NCBI RefSeq assembly: GCF_051020765.1
Contig: NC_134944.1
Location: 310,001 to 374,000, forward strand
Reading direction: 5' to 3'
Length of the DNA: 64,000 nucleotides
Source: Lasioglossum baleicum
Taxonomy: Eukaryota; Arthropoda; Insecta; Hymenoptera; Halictidae
The number at the start of each line of letters is the position of its first letter. Positions within the stretch are counted from its first letter, which is position 1. Under the pieces are notes generated by a model, which was given only the letters and a program-made list of their open reading frames with translations, was not told the origin of the DNA and searched no databases. Shown here piece by piece: positions 41,849 through 52,676 of the stretch. The translations under genes were made by a program, and so were the position numbers.

Positions 41849-42253
41849 TAGTAGTAGAAATTATTATAAAAAAATCAATAATAAGCCTTAGTTTTCGAAG
41901 ATGCTAACGTTATTCCTGGTTTGCTAGGAATCGCTGGTCTACTAATTTACAGGAGTTCAAGAAAAGAAAAGGAAAAGCAAGTTGTGGAGGGAGAAATTGA
42001 AGACCGCATACATTAGAATTATAATATTGTTGTTATTTTGAAGTTACTAATTGTTTATTGATATTGTTGTATTTCGGCCGCTAACCACTCCAGGTTTTTA
42101 AGCCGTGGTTTTCCCTGGAGCGTTGGGCAAATGCCGGGTTAATTGGTGATTTTGGAGGGTCCACGGTGTTTGTTTCATTATTTTTGCTCCTACAAAATCA
42201 CAGGTCATTTTTTTTTTTAATAAAGTTCGTTTTTTTCGGAGGAGGGGGGGAAG
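41849..42253 (+). other. Gypsy-3 3' untranslated region and polypurine tract
   Basis: No ORF. It ends with the purine run GGAGGAGGGGGGGAAG immediately before the LTR, the usual plus-strand primer. Confidence 0.85.
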
Positions 42254-42526
42254 TGTTACGGGTCTACCGGCATACTAATGTTACGCGTCTGTCGGTATAC
42301 CCGTTGTATAGAATTGTTGGAAGATTCAGGTTGGTTACAGCGTCGTTAGGAAAACGACGCTGGAACGAAAGAGTCGAAAGACAAACACGAGAGAGAGCGG
42401 ACGTTGGAGACGTCAAAGGCGATAAAAGCGATTTAGCCAGAGATAAGTTGCCTTCCTCCGAAAAGTAGCGTATTACGGTTATTGAAAGTGTGTTCATTTA
42501 TTTAGCGAAATAGAGACTTCGTTACA
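42254..42526 (+). repeat. Gypsy-3 3' LTR (273 bp)
   Basis: Matches 26042-26316 except one base and a 2-bp deletion. Followed by atat. Confidence 0.95.
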
Positions 42527-42529
42527 ATA

Positions 42530-42848
42530 TGTATAAAATTGTGGGCTTGATTGGTTTGCCCTCACGTATGAATTTCGTCGTTCGTGTCGACGATTCCACG
42601 TGTCGTAGACTAAATGAAATCCACTATTTAATATAAAACAATTTATTCAACACTTGGTTCACACCAGGCTTATGCACGTGCTTCCATGTTGAGAGCCAGA
42701 ACAAGCAAAAAGACGAATCGCTCGTCGTGCGGATGCACGGCTAAAAAACATTTGAAAATCGCGGCGGCGGTGACCGACCACCAACGAAGGTGTCCGAAGC
42801 GATCACCGATTCGCGATCGACGAGCTATGACTCTATGACTATTGTACA
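42530..42848 (-). repeat. BEL-2 3' LTR (319 bp)
   Basis: Ends TGTACAATAG/...TATACA on minus. Preceded by the purine tract AAGGTGGGCGG. Confidence 0.93.
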
Positions 42849-43022
42849 CCGCCCACCTTGAAAGGCTGTGCTTTCAACAATCAAAAGTGTAAACATGCAA
42901 CGGTGCTACGCTGTTCGGATGCTATGTATCTAAGCGCAAACTGTACAAAATTCTTATAACTACTTATGCTAGAACATGAATTCTACGTATGATTACATGA
43001 CTGTGCACAACGAGGCGCACCC

Positions 43023-43871
43023 TTAGGTTTCTATCGGTAATATAGCCAATTTGGCTAACGGACGTGTTATTATTCCCTTCAATGTCTATATTGATGCAGC
43101 ACGAACAGCGTCATCCGGACCCGGATGGATTTCCTGAACTCGGCCCATGATCCATTGCAAAGGCGCTAGTCCTTGCTGCTTGACTAAAACCAGCTGCCCC
43201 AATTGCAGCTGACTACCCTTATTTGTTCGCCACTTCGATTTTTCCTGTAACTGCGATAAGTATTCGCGACTCCAGCGCGACCAAAAATGTTGACACAATT
43301 GCTCAACTCGTTGCCATCTCGATAGTCTATTTTCGTTGAGACCCGATAGGTCTTCGCGCGGAAAACTGTTTAACTCTTCGCCAATCAAAAAGTGCCCAGG
43401 TGTCAAACAAGCCATATCATTAGGATCCTCCGATAGAGGCGTTATGGGTCTCGAATTCAAAATTGCCTCGATCTCACAAAAAAGCGTCTGTACTTCCTCA
43501 TACGTCAAATGCGCATTTCCCATTACACGGTGCATATGGAATTTAGCCGATTTTACGGCGGCCTCCCAAAGTCCGCCGAAATGCGGCGCATTGGGAGGGA
43601 TAAAATGCCAGGAAATCTGAGATTCCTGCAAAAGGTCTCGAATAATTGATTTAATATTGGTGCGTGCCAAGAACTCGTGTAGTTCTTTTAACTCGCGGGC
43701 AGCACCAGTAAATGCGGTGCCATTATCAGAATGCAATGAAATTATTTTGCCTCTGCGAGATATGAATCTCTTTAATGCTCCAATGAACGAGTCTGTTGTT
43801 AGGTCTCCGACAATTTCGATATGCACCGCCTTTGTCGCAAAACAAACAAATATTGCTATGTATGCCTTCAC
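43023..43871 (-). pseudogene. BEL-2 integrase, core and C-terminus
   Basis: KAYIAIFVCFATKAVHIE, ISLHSDNGTAFTGA, then IPPNAPHFGGLWEAAVKSAKF (Glu), ILNSRPITPLSED, TPGHFLIGEE and the C-terminal QLGQLVLVKQ domain. TAG at 43086-43088 cuts off a tail that stays in frame to a natural stop at 43023. It is in frame with 43875-44984, separated only by TGA. Confidence 0.9.
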
Positions 43872-43874
43872 ATT

Positions 43875-44984
43875 TCAGGCGTTACGTCTTTTGCCTTCGC
43901 GAATTATGATCGGACCGGCGTAGTCTACACCACAGTGCGTAAACGGGCGAGAAGGGGTGATTCGTGGCGCCGGTAGTGAACTCATTATAGCTTCTGATTG
44001 TTCCGGATTGTTCTTAAAGCATGTAATGCATTCACGAACAATTTTGCGAGTCGTAGATCTTAGTGATAACGGCCAGAATCGCTGGCGTACAGCCGCGATT
44101 GTGCCCTGCACTCCGGCATGCAGATTACGTCTATGTTCACGTTCGATGATGAAATTAGTAAGTCGGTGACTCTTTGGTAAAAGAATAGGATATCGCGTTG
44201 AGTACGCTAGTGTCGAATTTTTCAATCTACCTCCCACGCGAATCAGTCCGTCTGTGTCGAGGAAAGGAGACAGGGATAATAGATTACTCGATCGCTCAAG
44301 TGGTTTTTTATCGGCTAGCAATTTGATTTCTGCCGCGTATGTTTCACCCTGGACGAACTTGCACAGCGCGAGCACGGCCAACGCGGTCTCCCCACCCCCC
44401 AAAGGCTCCGCGACTCCAGCAGCGAGCCTTTGACGCTTGCAAAACTTTAAACAGTGGCCGATGATTCGGCATATTTTTTGTAAGCTTGAAACCGAATCAA
44501 GCAATCTGCGAACGGTCGAGTTTTCCTCAATTGCAACATGCACTAGAGCACGTTTAAGCTGCTCCGGCATCTCGACGCTGTCAAACTCGACCTTGAATTC
44601 AGGCCAGGACGTCTCATCGCCCTGAAGAAAATCAGGGTCGTGCCACCAGATTCGGGAATCCAGTAGCACCGCCGGCTCGACTCCGCGCGATAAAATGTCA
44701 GCGGGATTATCTCGCGTCGATACGTGTCGCCAATCGGCAGCGCTGGTCAAACGTTGGATCTCCCCGATTCTGTTTGCCACGAATACCGACCATTTTCGTG
44801 AACAAGACGAGATCCAGTGCAAAACTATTGTAGCGTCGGACCAAAAAAATTTCTGCATGTGCTCAAGATCAATTGACTTTCGAACCTTGTCGAAGAGCTG
44901 CGCAAGCAAAACGGCCGCGCAAAGCTCAAGTCGGGGAAGTGAAACCGTCTTCAATGGAGCAACGCGGGATTTTGAACACAGCAA
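43875..44984 (-). CDS. BEL-2 RNase H and integrase N-terminus
   Basis: Frame open upstream to the Gypsy-4 LTR. RNase H: SKSRVAPLKTVSLPRLELCA, FFWSDATIVLHWI and DNPADILSRG. Integrase: HRRNLHAGVQGTIAAVRQRFWPL (His pair), CITCFKNNPE (Cys pair) and HCGVDYAGPI (first Asp). It ends at TGA 43875-43877; a CGA-to-TGA change is the simplest reading. Confidence 0.92.
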   Translation of the reverse strand: MLCSKSRVAPLKTVSLPRLELCAAVLLAQLFDKVRKSIDLEHMQKFFWSDATIVLHWISSCSRKWSVFVANRIGEIQRLTSAADWRHVSTRDNPADILSRGVEPAVLLDSRIWWHDPDFLQGDETSWPEFKVEFDSVEMPEQLKRALVHVAIEENSTVRRLLDSVSSLQKICRIIGHCLKFCKRQRLAAGVAEPLGGGETALAVLALCKFVQGETYAAEIKLLADKKPLERSSNLLSLSPFLDTDGLIRVGGRLKNSTLAYSTRYPILLPKSHRLTNFIIEREHRRNLHAGVQGTIAAVRQRFWPLSLRSTTRKIVRECITCFKNNPEQSEAIMSSLPAPRITPSRPFTHCGVDYAGPIIIREGKRRNA

Positions 44985-45046
44985 TTCGACTCGATAATCG
45001 CCGTCGGCACCCCTCGACCGAATATAAATACACGCTCCGTACGCGG

Positions 45047-45296
45047 TGTTGTGCCGCAGCCGGTTACTGAGAACCTTTTTTCTTTATTTTCACAATTACA
45101 GAGAGTAATAATATATTGACATAGTTGCACGCGTACTCATTCTGCCCGCGTGGGGCGGTGTCCGGAGTTTTTATGTTGTATCTCTTGCTGACTAAGCATT
45201 GGCAGGTCGATTGCCTCGCTTTAGCAATTCGCTGAGGCAATCTTATGAAGGTTGTTGCCTTGGCCAAATGCTTAGTTGCAACTTCCGGACACCACA
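45047..45296 (-). repeat. Gypsy-4 3' LTR (250 bp)
   Basis: TGTGGTGTCCGG...CACAACA on minus. The polypurine tract AAGGGGGTAGGAA lies just upstream. Confidence 0.95.
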
Positions 45297-45457
45297 TTCC
45301 TACCCCCTTGGGGAGAGTGCTCTTACATTTTTCCATGAAATATGTAGAGCACGACATGATACAGTAACGGGTAAGTTTAAATAGCTTATAAACAATAGTA
45401 ACGTATACTTATATTATACTTATATAATAATAACGTATACATAGATATTTTATGGTT

Positions 45458-47158
45458 TTATGGGATTACGTGGTTCGGTTTTGGTTTATTTGCGGTTTGT
45501 CCTGTCATTTCGATTGGTTGGCTATAAATTTGCTGATTTTTTCGCTTACATTTCAATCGTGAAGCATACTTGTAGTAACCTAATACAATTAAAACGAGTA
45601 TAATTATTCCGCTTATGGAAAAGGATGATATAAGGCTGTATTGAATTTCTACCGGTATTACATTATTCTTACAATCTAGGTCGGTACTTAATTCTATTAA
45701 ACTTCTGCTTATCGCTTGTAATTCTTCTGGATTCTTAATTATTTTTCGAAGTTTACATTGTTCCATGTATTTTAAATGCGTGACATTAATGCTCTTCACT
45801 AAGTTCGGTACAGTTAAATTATGCATAGGTAAATAATTCAAGTATTTTTCCGACCTATAATTCCTACTTGTTTCTATTGTAAACTCGGTTGTCGAAATTG
45901 TACATTTTTCCTTGATCATTATTAGTCCAGAATCTTGTATTAATGTGTTCTGAGTGGGGTACTGATCGCAAGATATCACTAATTGTATTGGTATTGGCGT
46001 AACATAGATCCACGTCCCTGGTTGATTTAATTCGATCAAAATGGTTTGGTTGAGGTTTATAAATCTAAGGTTACAGTTGTTAGGTTGCTGTACTAGTTTC
46101 GTAAAGATCTGTACTTCACATGGACCTTTTGGTAGTGCTTTAAAAACAGGATGGTGTAACTTACATATATAGTCGTTGTCTAACAGCTTACATTTTTTAA
46201 ATTCTTCGGCATTAATATGCACGTAGTCTAAATTTGCTACATCTATTGTTACATATGTATCGGTGGTATCTAAATATGCGAAGAGTGACCCGTTTATTTT
46301 TGTGGGTACTGGATATACCTTATTTATCTTATATTGTTTGGCGTTGAGTAGTGGTACTTCGATAATTGTAGTGATAGACTGGGAAGTGCTATAGGCTGCT
46401 AAATTGATTAGTTCGTATAAGGAGTGGATTTTTTCGACCGTGAGTGAGCATGGGAAATTTAGTCCTTTTGGTAGGTGAGGTAAGGCTGAATTTAGGTATT
46501 CTATAATCTGTTTGGGAGGAAGGATTGTTGGGTTCAGAATTCGTATCCTGATATCTTTTGTGTATTCTAAAAGGTTTTTTACGTCTTCGGCTAGATCCTT
46601 GACTATACTTTCGAAAATTATAGCCTGTTCGTCTATTGCGGCTTGGAGGTTCTCGTTGTTCGTCTCCGTTTCCAGTAGCTGTCTAAGTGCGTTTGTTGCG
46701 TTTAACAGTGTTCGTTCGTTATGATTGATGTTCCAGATGGATTCGTTATACAATTTAATGTTTCTATTTACGACTTGCATTTGTTCTAACAATGATGTTC
46801 TTAGTGTACTACCTTCGTTTTCAAGTATTGCTATCTGTCTATTTATTGTTCGTCTGTCGTTTGCGTCCATTGTACCAAATAATGCTTTCCCTAAATGTCC
46901 GATTCCGTCAATTAGTCCTCTGCGACTCCGAGTCGCCGTTCCTATAATTTGCTGTACATAATCGAGGTTTACAGCAATCTGTTCTAATTCCTTGCGGGAT
47001 ATATTGTAGAATTGTTTACAAAATTTATTCAGTCTGTAGTTAGCTGTGTTCGTACATTGTTTCGTCGTCTCGATAAGCGGAGTTTGTATTTTGGCATTGC
47101 GAATAGATAACGGTGTTACATCTAAGTGAATTACTAATTTCCAAGTATTCCTATACAT
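45458..47158 (-). CDS. env: Gypsy-4 envelope protein, baculovirus F-like
   Basis: 566 residues. A basic RSRR site near residue 78 is followed by a hydrophobic GLIDGIG-type fusion peptide, then a heptad-rich helix (about 110-215), a Cys-containing ectodomain with several N-glycosylation sites, a transmembrane segment near 512-535 (SGIIILVLIVLGYY) and a short basic tail. This is the layout of errantivirus Env proteins, related to baculovirus F. No clear signal peptide lies at the listed Met, so the normal start is probably in a spliced upstream exon. The frame itself is open throughout. Confidence 0.9.
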   Translation of the reverse strand: MYRNTWKLVIHLDVTPLSIRNAKIQTPLIETTKQCTNTANYRLNKFCKQFYNISRKELEQIAVNLDYVQQIIGTATRSRRGLIDGIGHLGKALFGTMDANDRRTINRQIAILENEGSTLRTSLLEQMQVVNRNIKLYNESIWNINHNERTLLNATNALRQLLETETNNENLQAAIDEQAIIFESIVKDLAEDVKNLLEYTKDIRIRILNPTILPPKQIIEYLNSALPHLPKGLNFPCSLTVEKIHSLYELINLAAYSTSQSITTIIEVPLLNAKQYKINKVYPVPTKINGSLFAYLDTTDTYVTIDVANLDYVHINAEEFKKCKLLDNDYICKLHHPVFKALPKGPCEVQIFTKLVQQPNNCNLRFINLNQTILIELNQPGTWIYVTPIPIQLVISCDQYPTQNTLIQDSGLIMIKEKCTISTTEFTIETSRNYRSEKYLNYLPMHNLTVPNLVKSINVTHLKYMEQCKLRKIIKNPEELQAISRSLIELSTDLDCKNNVIPVEIQYSLISSFSISGIIILVLIVLGYYKYASRLKCKRKNQQIYSQPIEMTGQTANKPKPNHVIP

Positions 47159-47365
47159 GTGTAGATTACCTAGTTCTTCGAAATAGATGCCTGGCTGGTC
47201 TGCGAAAACCTTTGAATGTTAATGGACTCGTCCGGTGGTATCCCGTGAGTTATTCTTATAATTAAAATTGAGATTCTGCAAATGGAGTACAAGGCATTGG
47301 TCACTATGGTGTATTGATCTATTAATAAACCAAAAGCTTAACGTAATCCTATTCTGTTAGTAGTA
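47159..47365 (-). other. Gap between Gypsy-4 pol and env
   Basis: Short spacer. A splice acceptor for env mRNA is expected around here by analogy with gypsy, but I cannot pick one with confidence. Confidence 0.4.
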
Positions 47366-48966
47366 TTAATCTATGAAGTGTTTTAAACGGTTAGTGTGGA
47401 TTCGTAGAGATCTACGTCCTTTTTTTATAGTATAATTTTCGTTAGCGTGTGCTTCTAATACCGTGTATAGTCCTATCCAACTCGGTGTCAATTTTTTCGA
47501 TCGCCCTCGTCTAACTGTATCGTCGCGTAATAGTCCTCGGTCGCCTGGTATGAATTTGATATCTGTCGCCCTTTTATCGTAGTTTTGCTTAGAACGCAGT
47601 TTTTGTTATTTATTGTGTCTCGCGCTATTGTATTAGTAGAGCGTAATCGTTGTTTAAGTTCGTGAGCATAACGATCGTAGGTATAGTCTGGTTGCGGCGC
47701 GAGTCTGAGCGAGGTCGGTAGTTCGGCTTGTCTTCCAAATACGAGTTCGTAAGGAGTAAAACCTGTCGCTGTATGCGGCGTTGTATTATACGTGAACATT
47801 GCATAGGAGAGCCATTCATCCCAGTTCGATTGATCTTCGTCAACGAAATTTTTTAGATATTCCGCTAGTGTCCTATGGCTTCTTTCCAACGCACCGTTTG
47901 ACTCTGGATGATATGCCGTCGTCTGTATTTTGTCTATTCTAAGCAGTTTGCACGTGTCCTTAAATATCTGACTAAGAAAGTTAGTCCCTTGATCTGTAAG
48001 TAACTTTTTTGGTATTCTGTACTCACACACTATTTTTGTTACGAATTTCCTGGCTATGGTATTTGCTTCCTGATCTTGTAAGGGTATCGCTTTACTAAAT
48101 TTGGTTAACAGATCTTGGAATGTTAATATGTATTTGTTTCTGTTGCTGCTCTCGGGTAGTGGTCCTACTATGTCGAGCGCGCATTTTTCAAAAGGTGCCG
48201 ATGGTGTATCCGTAATTATCATTGGGGCTTTGATTGTTTTTCTCAGCTTATTTTTCTGACATTTTTCGCATTTCGAAATGTAGTTTTCTACGTCTTGTCT
48301 TATTCCTGGCCATGAATATTTTAATTGTATGCGTTTCAAAGTCCGCTTCATACCTACATGTCCACCTAATGGGGCGTCGTGGTATTCGTATAATATTTGT
48401 TTCTTTTCTTCTTCTGTATATTTGTCGTTTTCCGTATCCATCGTGTCGTCTTCGTCTGTTTCCGAAATTTCTGGTTCGTCCTTTTCTTTTTTATCGTCTT
48501 TACCTGAGCTATCTGATGCCGCCTGTGGTTCGTCATCCGTTGATTGTGTCTTTCTTGGCCTTCCGCGTCCGCGTTTGATAATGTACATCCTACTAAGTGC
48601 ATCCGCGTTTTGGTTTGTCTTCCCTTCCTTGTAACGAATCTCGTAGTCGTATTCTTCTAACTTTAGTCTCCACCTGATTAGTCTAGAGCCCGGATCTTTT
48701 ACGTTAAATAACCATGTAAGTGGTTTATGATCAGTGACGATTATGAATTTAGTTCCGTATAAGTAAGGTCGGAAGTGTTGGGTTGCCCACACTATAGCTA
48801 GTAGCTCCTTTTCCGTCGTACTGTAATTAATTTCGGCTTTATTTAATACTCTACTTGCATAAGCTATTGGTAGATCTTTTGCCTGCTGCTGTTGAGATAA
48901 TATCGCACCTATTGCCTTGTTCGACGCGTCTGTTGTTAATGTAAACGGTTTTGAGAAATCAGGGTA
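47366..48966 (-). pseudogene. Gypsy-4 RNase H and integrase, frameshifted near the end
   Basis: In frame with the RT part across TAA 48967-48969. RNase H: TLTTDASNKAIGAIL, TEKELLAIVWATQHFRPYL, IVTDHKPLTWLF and NADALSRM. Integrase: LGGHVGMKRTLKRI (His), CEKCQKNK (Cys), ALDIVGPLP, LTDQGTNFLSQIF and YHPESNGALERSHRTL (D, D, E). Near 47590 a one-base shift moves the C-terminal domain to another frame that stays open to 47366. Confidence 0.9.
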
Positions 48967-50709
48967 TTATAACAGTGGTGCCGAAGTCAGTTTTTCTCTT
49001 AATATCTGGAAGGCTTCTTGTTCCTGATCAGTCCATCTGAACTCTACATCTTTTTTTAACAATTGTGTGAGTGGTTTTGCTATACTAGAAAAATTTTCTA
49101 TGAACTTTCTATAATAACCTGCTAATCTTAGAAAGGTTTGTAAGTCTTTCGCCTTCTTAGGTATTGGGAAATTTTTTACTACTTCTAATTTTGACGGGTC
49201 TGGTTTAATGCCGTCTTCGGTGATGACATGGCCCAGATAAATTGTTTCTTTACGCAAGAATTGGCATTTGTTTGGTTGTAATTTCAAACCGCTTTCTCTT
49301 AATCTCTCGAAAATTTGCATCAATCTTTCCTGATGTTCTTTGAGTGAGCGTCCATGAATGACTATATCATCTATGTATACGAAGCATTTTATTCCACGTA
49401 GCCCTCCTAATAAGGCTTCCATGGTTCTTTGAAAAGTAGGAGCAGCGCCCTTAAGACCAAATGGCATACGTTTGTATTCAAAGTGTCCGTACGAAGTTGA
49501 GAACGCTGTCTTCTCGCTATCCTCGGGCTCCATGGCAATTTGATGGAAACCTGATGCCAAATCTAATGTAGAAAAGTATTTCGCTCCTCCTAATTGGTCG
49601 AGTATTTCTGCTATATTCGGTAGAGGGAATGAGTCTCCCACTGTTATCTCGTTTAATTTTCGGAAATCGACTACTACTCTGTATCTTCTTTTGCCGGACT
49701 CGTCGGCCTTTTTAGGTACTACTAACAATGGGGCATTCCATTCGCTTGTACTAGGCCCTATTATTCCTTGCTCCCTCATTTCTTTGACCTGTTTGTCTAC
49801 TTCTTCCTTGTGTACTTGTGGTAGCCTATATGGTTTTATGTTTACTGGTTTCGCGCCCGGTATCAATCGTATTTTGTGCTTTACTTTGTCCGCGAATCCT
49901 AGTTTGTCTCCTTCTAAGTAGAAAATGTCGTTATATTTTTCACATAGCTCAATCAAACCTGCTTTCTCCTCCTCGTTTAGATGCTCTGTTTTAACATTGT
50001 CGCGTAGGGCCTTCATCCTATCTTTCCCGGTCAATACTCGAATGTCATATGTTATATTGCTGACACACTCACTGCTACTGCTGATATCGCGTAGGTCAGT
50101 ATCTGGTGTTGTCGAGAACGTCTCTAGTTGCACCGTCGGAGGCCGCAACTGTATTGCGCGAGTCGTCATGTTTATTATAGGTATCGGGCACGTGCCATCA
50201 TCAGAACTTGTCAAACAATTTCCTATATATACGCCCGGTTCTATCATTTGTTTTTCTACTAACCCATGCCCCTGCTCATTTGTTAGTGCTCGTATAATCG
50301 TCTCGGTTCGTGGTTGAATAATAATTTCTTCATCTTGAACTAATGGCCAGTGTGTGTCCAAAATTTCTACGCGTACTCCTGGTCTAATTATTGCCTTGTA
50401 TTTAGTAATGAAAGCGTATCCCAGTATTCCATCTACTTGTAAGGGAAAATCATCTTTAACTACGTGACAAGGATGCATAACGAAACCTAGTTTCACATTA
50501 AGTTCAATTTTACAGATGGTAGGGATATCATTGTTTCCTATACCCCTCAGGGTTACTACATCTCGTGTAGTGCGCACTTTCCCTATAATTTTGCTATACT
50601 TGAGTAACGTAACATCTGCTCCCGTGTCGACCAACATGCGAATTTTTGGATACTTTATCTCCTTTGCTTCTATTTCTACTATATTTTTTGATTTGCTCCC
50701 TCCATTGGT
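48967..50709 (-). CDS. Gypsy-4 protease and reverse transcriptase
   Basis: Protease MLVDTGADVTLLK is at the listed start (50637), with upstream residues open to the gag stop. RT: KQVKEMREQGIIGPSTSEW, RRYRVVVDFRKLNEIT, LDLASGFHQIAMEP, MPFGLKGAAPTFQ and VYIDDIVIH (YIDD), then FLRLAGYYRKFIENF. It ends at TAA 48967-48969 after SAPLL, where Gln is common. Pol lies in the same frame as gag, separated only by TGA at 50710-50712. Confidence 0.92.
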   Translation of the reverse strand, partial: TNGGSKSKNIVEIEAKEIKYPKIRMLVDTGADVTLLKYSKIIGKVRTTRDVVTLRGIGNNDIPTICKIELNVKLGFVMHPCHVVKDDFPLQVDGILGYAFITKYKAIIRPGVRVEILDTHWPLVQDEEIIIQPRTETIIRALTNEQGHGLVEKQMIEPGVYIGNCLTSSDDGTCPIPIINMTTRAIQLRPPTVQLETFSTTPDTDLRDISSSSECVSNITYDIRVLTGKDRMKALRDNVKTEHLNEEEKAGLIELCEKYNDIFYLEGDKLGFADKVKHKIRLIPGAKPVNIKPYRLPQVHKEEVDKQVKEMREQGIIGPSTSEWNAPLLVVPKKADESGKRRYRVVVDFRKLNEITVGDSFPLPNIAEILDQLGGAKYFSTLDLASGFHQIAMEPEDSEKTAFSTSYGHFEYKRMPFGLKGAAPTFQRTMEALLGGLRGIKCFVYIDDIVIHGRSLKEHQERLMQIFERLRESGLKLQPNKCQFLRKETIYLGHVITEDGIKPDPSKLEVVKNFPIPKKAKDLQTFLRLAGYYRKFIENFSSIAKPLTQLLKKDVEFRWTDQEQEAFQILREKLTSAPLL

Positions 50710-51690
50710 TCAATTTATTTGATAAGATTCGAGAGTTGGCCTTTCATGTGATTCTGCTCGCCCAGATCTGTTTCCCATTCCGTTACCATGTGACTTATCT
50801 TCCGTATTCCCGTACGCGTCACGTCGGTAACTAGGTATTTGCTCAGTATTTCTGGTTCGTATCTCCCCGTTGTTGATTCTCATTAATGTTCTACAATCGC
50901 GCTGAACATGGCCGGGTTTTTTGCAATAGTTGCAAACTACTGTTGTGTGATACATCTCCCGTCTGGGACCGACGCTTTGGCGATTAAACGCGGGGCGATT
51001 AGATGATATTTCCGGTCGCGGCATGCTTAGGCGCGAGTAACAATTCTTCGCAAGGTGCCCTTGTCTGTGACATCTTTCACATTTCGGTTCATTATATCTT
51101 TGTCCTACTCTGTCTTTATTAAATCCGGCGCTTCCATAATTTCCATAACTGCGACTGTTGTTCGGCCCAAGTGCCTGTTCTTCTTCGATAGCGGCAGTTA
51201 TAGCTGATCAAAGAGTACCAAACGCTCGCGATCTAATTATCACTCTCAGTTTTTCCTTCAACCCTATGCTGAAAACGTTTATTGCCTGCTCGTTTACTGA
51301 TTCTACTAATGCCTTATTTACTATGTTGCTGTTTCCGGGTTTCGATATTAATTGTGACAGTTCTATCGTTAGTTTTTCTAACCTTGCTGCGAATGACCTG
51401 ACATTTTCGTTATCTCTCTGGCGACATGCGTTAAATTCCGATTGTACTGCGCATAGCGAACGTTTTTCCTTAAATAGTGCTAGTAGTAGTGTTTTTAATG
51501 AGTCAAAACTGCCTATGTCTCGATATTCTAGTTCTATTGCCGCCCGTTTCTTAAGTTTTGTCCCTAAAATTGCTCGCAATAGTAGTAGTCGTTCACCTAC
51601 GGAAACTAATTCTGATGCGATCTCGCATGATTTCAAGAAAGTGGTTAACTCGCTAGCTGATTCTCCGCCGAAGTCTTTTACTAATGAGAG
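50710..51690 (-). pseudogene. Gypsy-4 Gag, C-terminal two thirds
   Basis: Two frame-matched pieces split by TGA 51208-51210. Upstream: a helical Gag domain (ASELVSVGERLLLLRAILGTKL, FNACRQRDNENVRSFAARLEKL). Downstream: two zinc knuckles, CERCHRQGHLAKNC and CNYCKKPGHVQRDC. This matches errantivirus Gag architecture, though gypsy itself often lacks clear knuckles. It ends at TGA 50710-50712. Confidence 0.8.
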
Positions 51691-52672
51691 TGTAACGGGT
51701 CTTGTTCCCGGTCTTGATTGAGTCTCGATCTGGATCTGGATCTGGGTTCCCTCCGTTGCTGATTAGCTCGCCGCGCCAGGATTCGTATACGGCGGAGAGA
51801 ATAGTCGGGATTATGAAGTACTGGGTGCGTAGAAATAAAGACACGTGGAATTTTAGATTGACGTACGCTCGCTGCCAGCGAGTTTCATTATACCGCGATC
51901 GCGAGAGTGCGGGACGCAAAATATGTTTACGATGATCGCGGTGCTTGGAGATCGATTACGACGCGAAATCGGTCGGGAACGGACTCTTTATCGGTGTACA
52001 GGAATGTAAGGCTAATGCAAGTGAACAGGATTCAGCTGGTGACACACCGTGGCTGCGGGTTAGAGTGGCGACACGCCGTACTCTCTGGATCAGGATTCAG
52101 CTGGTGACACACCGTGGCTGCGGGATAGAGTGGCGACACGCCGTACTCTCTGGATCAGGATTCAGCCGGTGACACACCGTGGCTGCGGGAGAGAGTGACG
52201 ACACGCCGTGCTCTCGGATTCAGGATTCAGCTGGTGACGCACCGTGGCTGCGGGATAGAGTGGCGACACGCCGTACTCTCAGGATCAGAATTCAGCAGGT
52301 GACACACCGTGGCTGCGAAAAAGAGTGGCGACACGCCGTACTCTCAGGATCAGGATTCGGCTGGTGACACACCGTGGCCGAGGAAGAGAGTGGCGACACG
52401 CCGTGCTCTCTGGATCACGAATCCGCTCGAGCTCTCGCCGTGGCGGCTTTTATAGCTCGCGAATAGTGGTGGGAGTGGTAGCGCGATGCGGTGATTCGCG
52501 GACTGTTTCTAGGCGCGGGGGTGGCGCGACGCGGTCCGTCTCGGCGCGACGACGGGGGTACGGCGGTTTGTTCCAAGAACTGAACGACGGTTGATCTCGG
52601 TTTGGTCGTAACCGGTTTGATCCGGTTTACGTTCTGTATAGTAACAGGCCTGTACGGTACAGGTCTGTTACA
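51691..52672 (-). mobile_element. 982-bp solo LTR inside Gypsy-4 gag
   Basis: Bounded by TGTAACAGACC and CCCGTTACA on minus, with the 4-bp duplication ctct on both sides; excision restores the gag frame. A TATA box, CTATAAAAG, lies at 52455-52447 (minus). Downstream of it is a six-unit hairpin repeat. No internal genes, no second LTR. Family unknown; its LTR is unlike the others in the window. Confidence 0.88.
52026..52416 (-). repeat. Tandem array of six units of about 60-64 bp, two hairpins each
   Basis: Each unit holds GGTGACACACC and GGCGACACGCC (plus strand; first at 52038-52048 and 52067-52077), both short stems with ACA loops. The second is extended by GAGAGT/ACTCTC. It lies in the likely transcribed leader of the solo LTR. 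Units differ by scattered changes. It is not a CRISPR array: no unique spacers, and the host is eukaryotic. Confidence 0.88.
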
Positions 52673-52676
52673 AGAG

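Larger units (their letters stand above)
26042..42526 (+). mobile_element. Gypsy-3: near-intact gypsy interrupted by a copia element
   Basis: LTRs 26042-26316 and 42254-42526 differ by about one base and a 2-bp indel. Target duplication is atat. Gag, protease-RT, RNase H and integrase are present; removing the copia plus its 5-bp duplication restores the pol frame. The only break seen is TGA at 40889-40891. Primer site is tRNA-Leu. Confidence 0.93.

Noticed and set aside
52026..52416. Regular repeats resembling a CRISPR array
   Set aside because: Units are continuous without unique spacers, inside an LTR of a eukaryotic genome.
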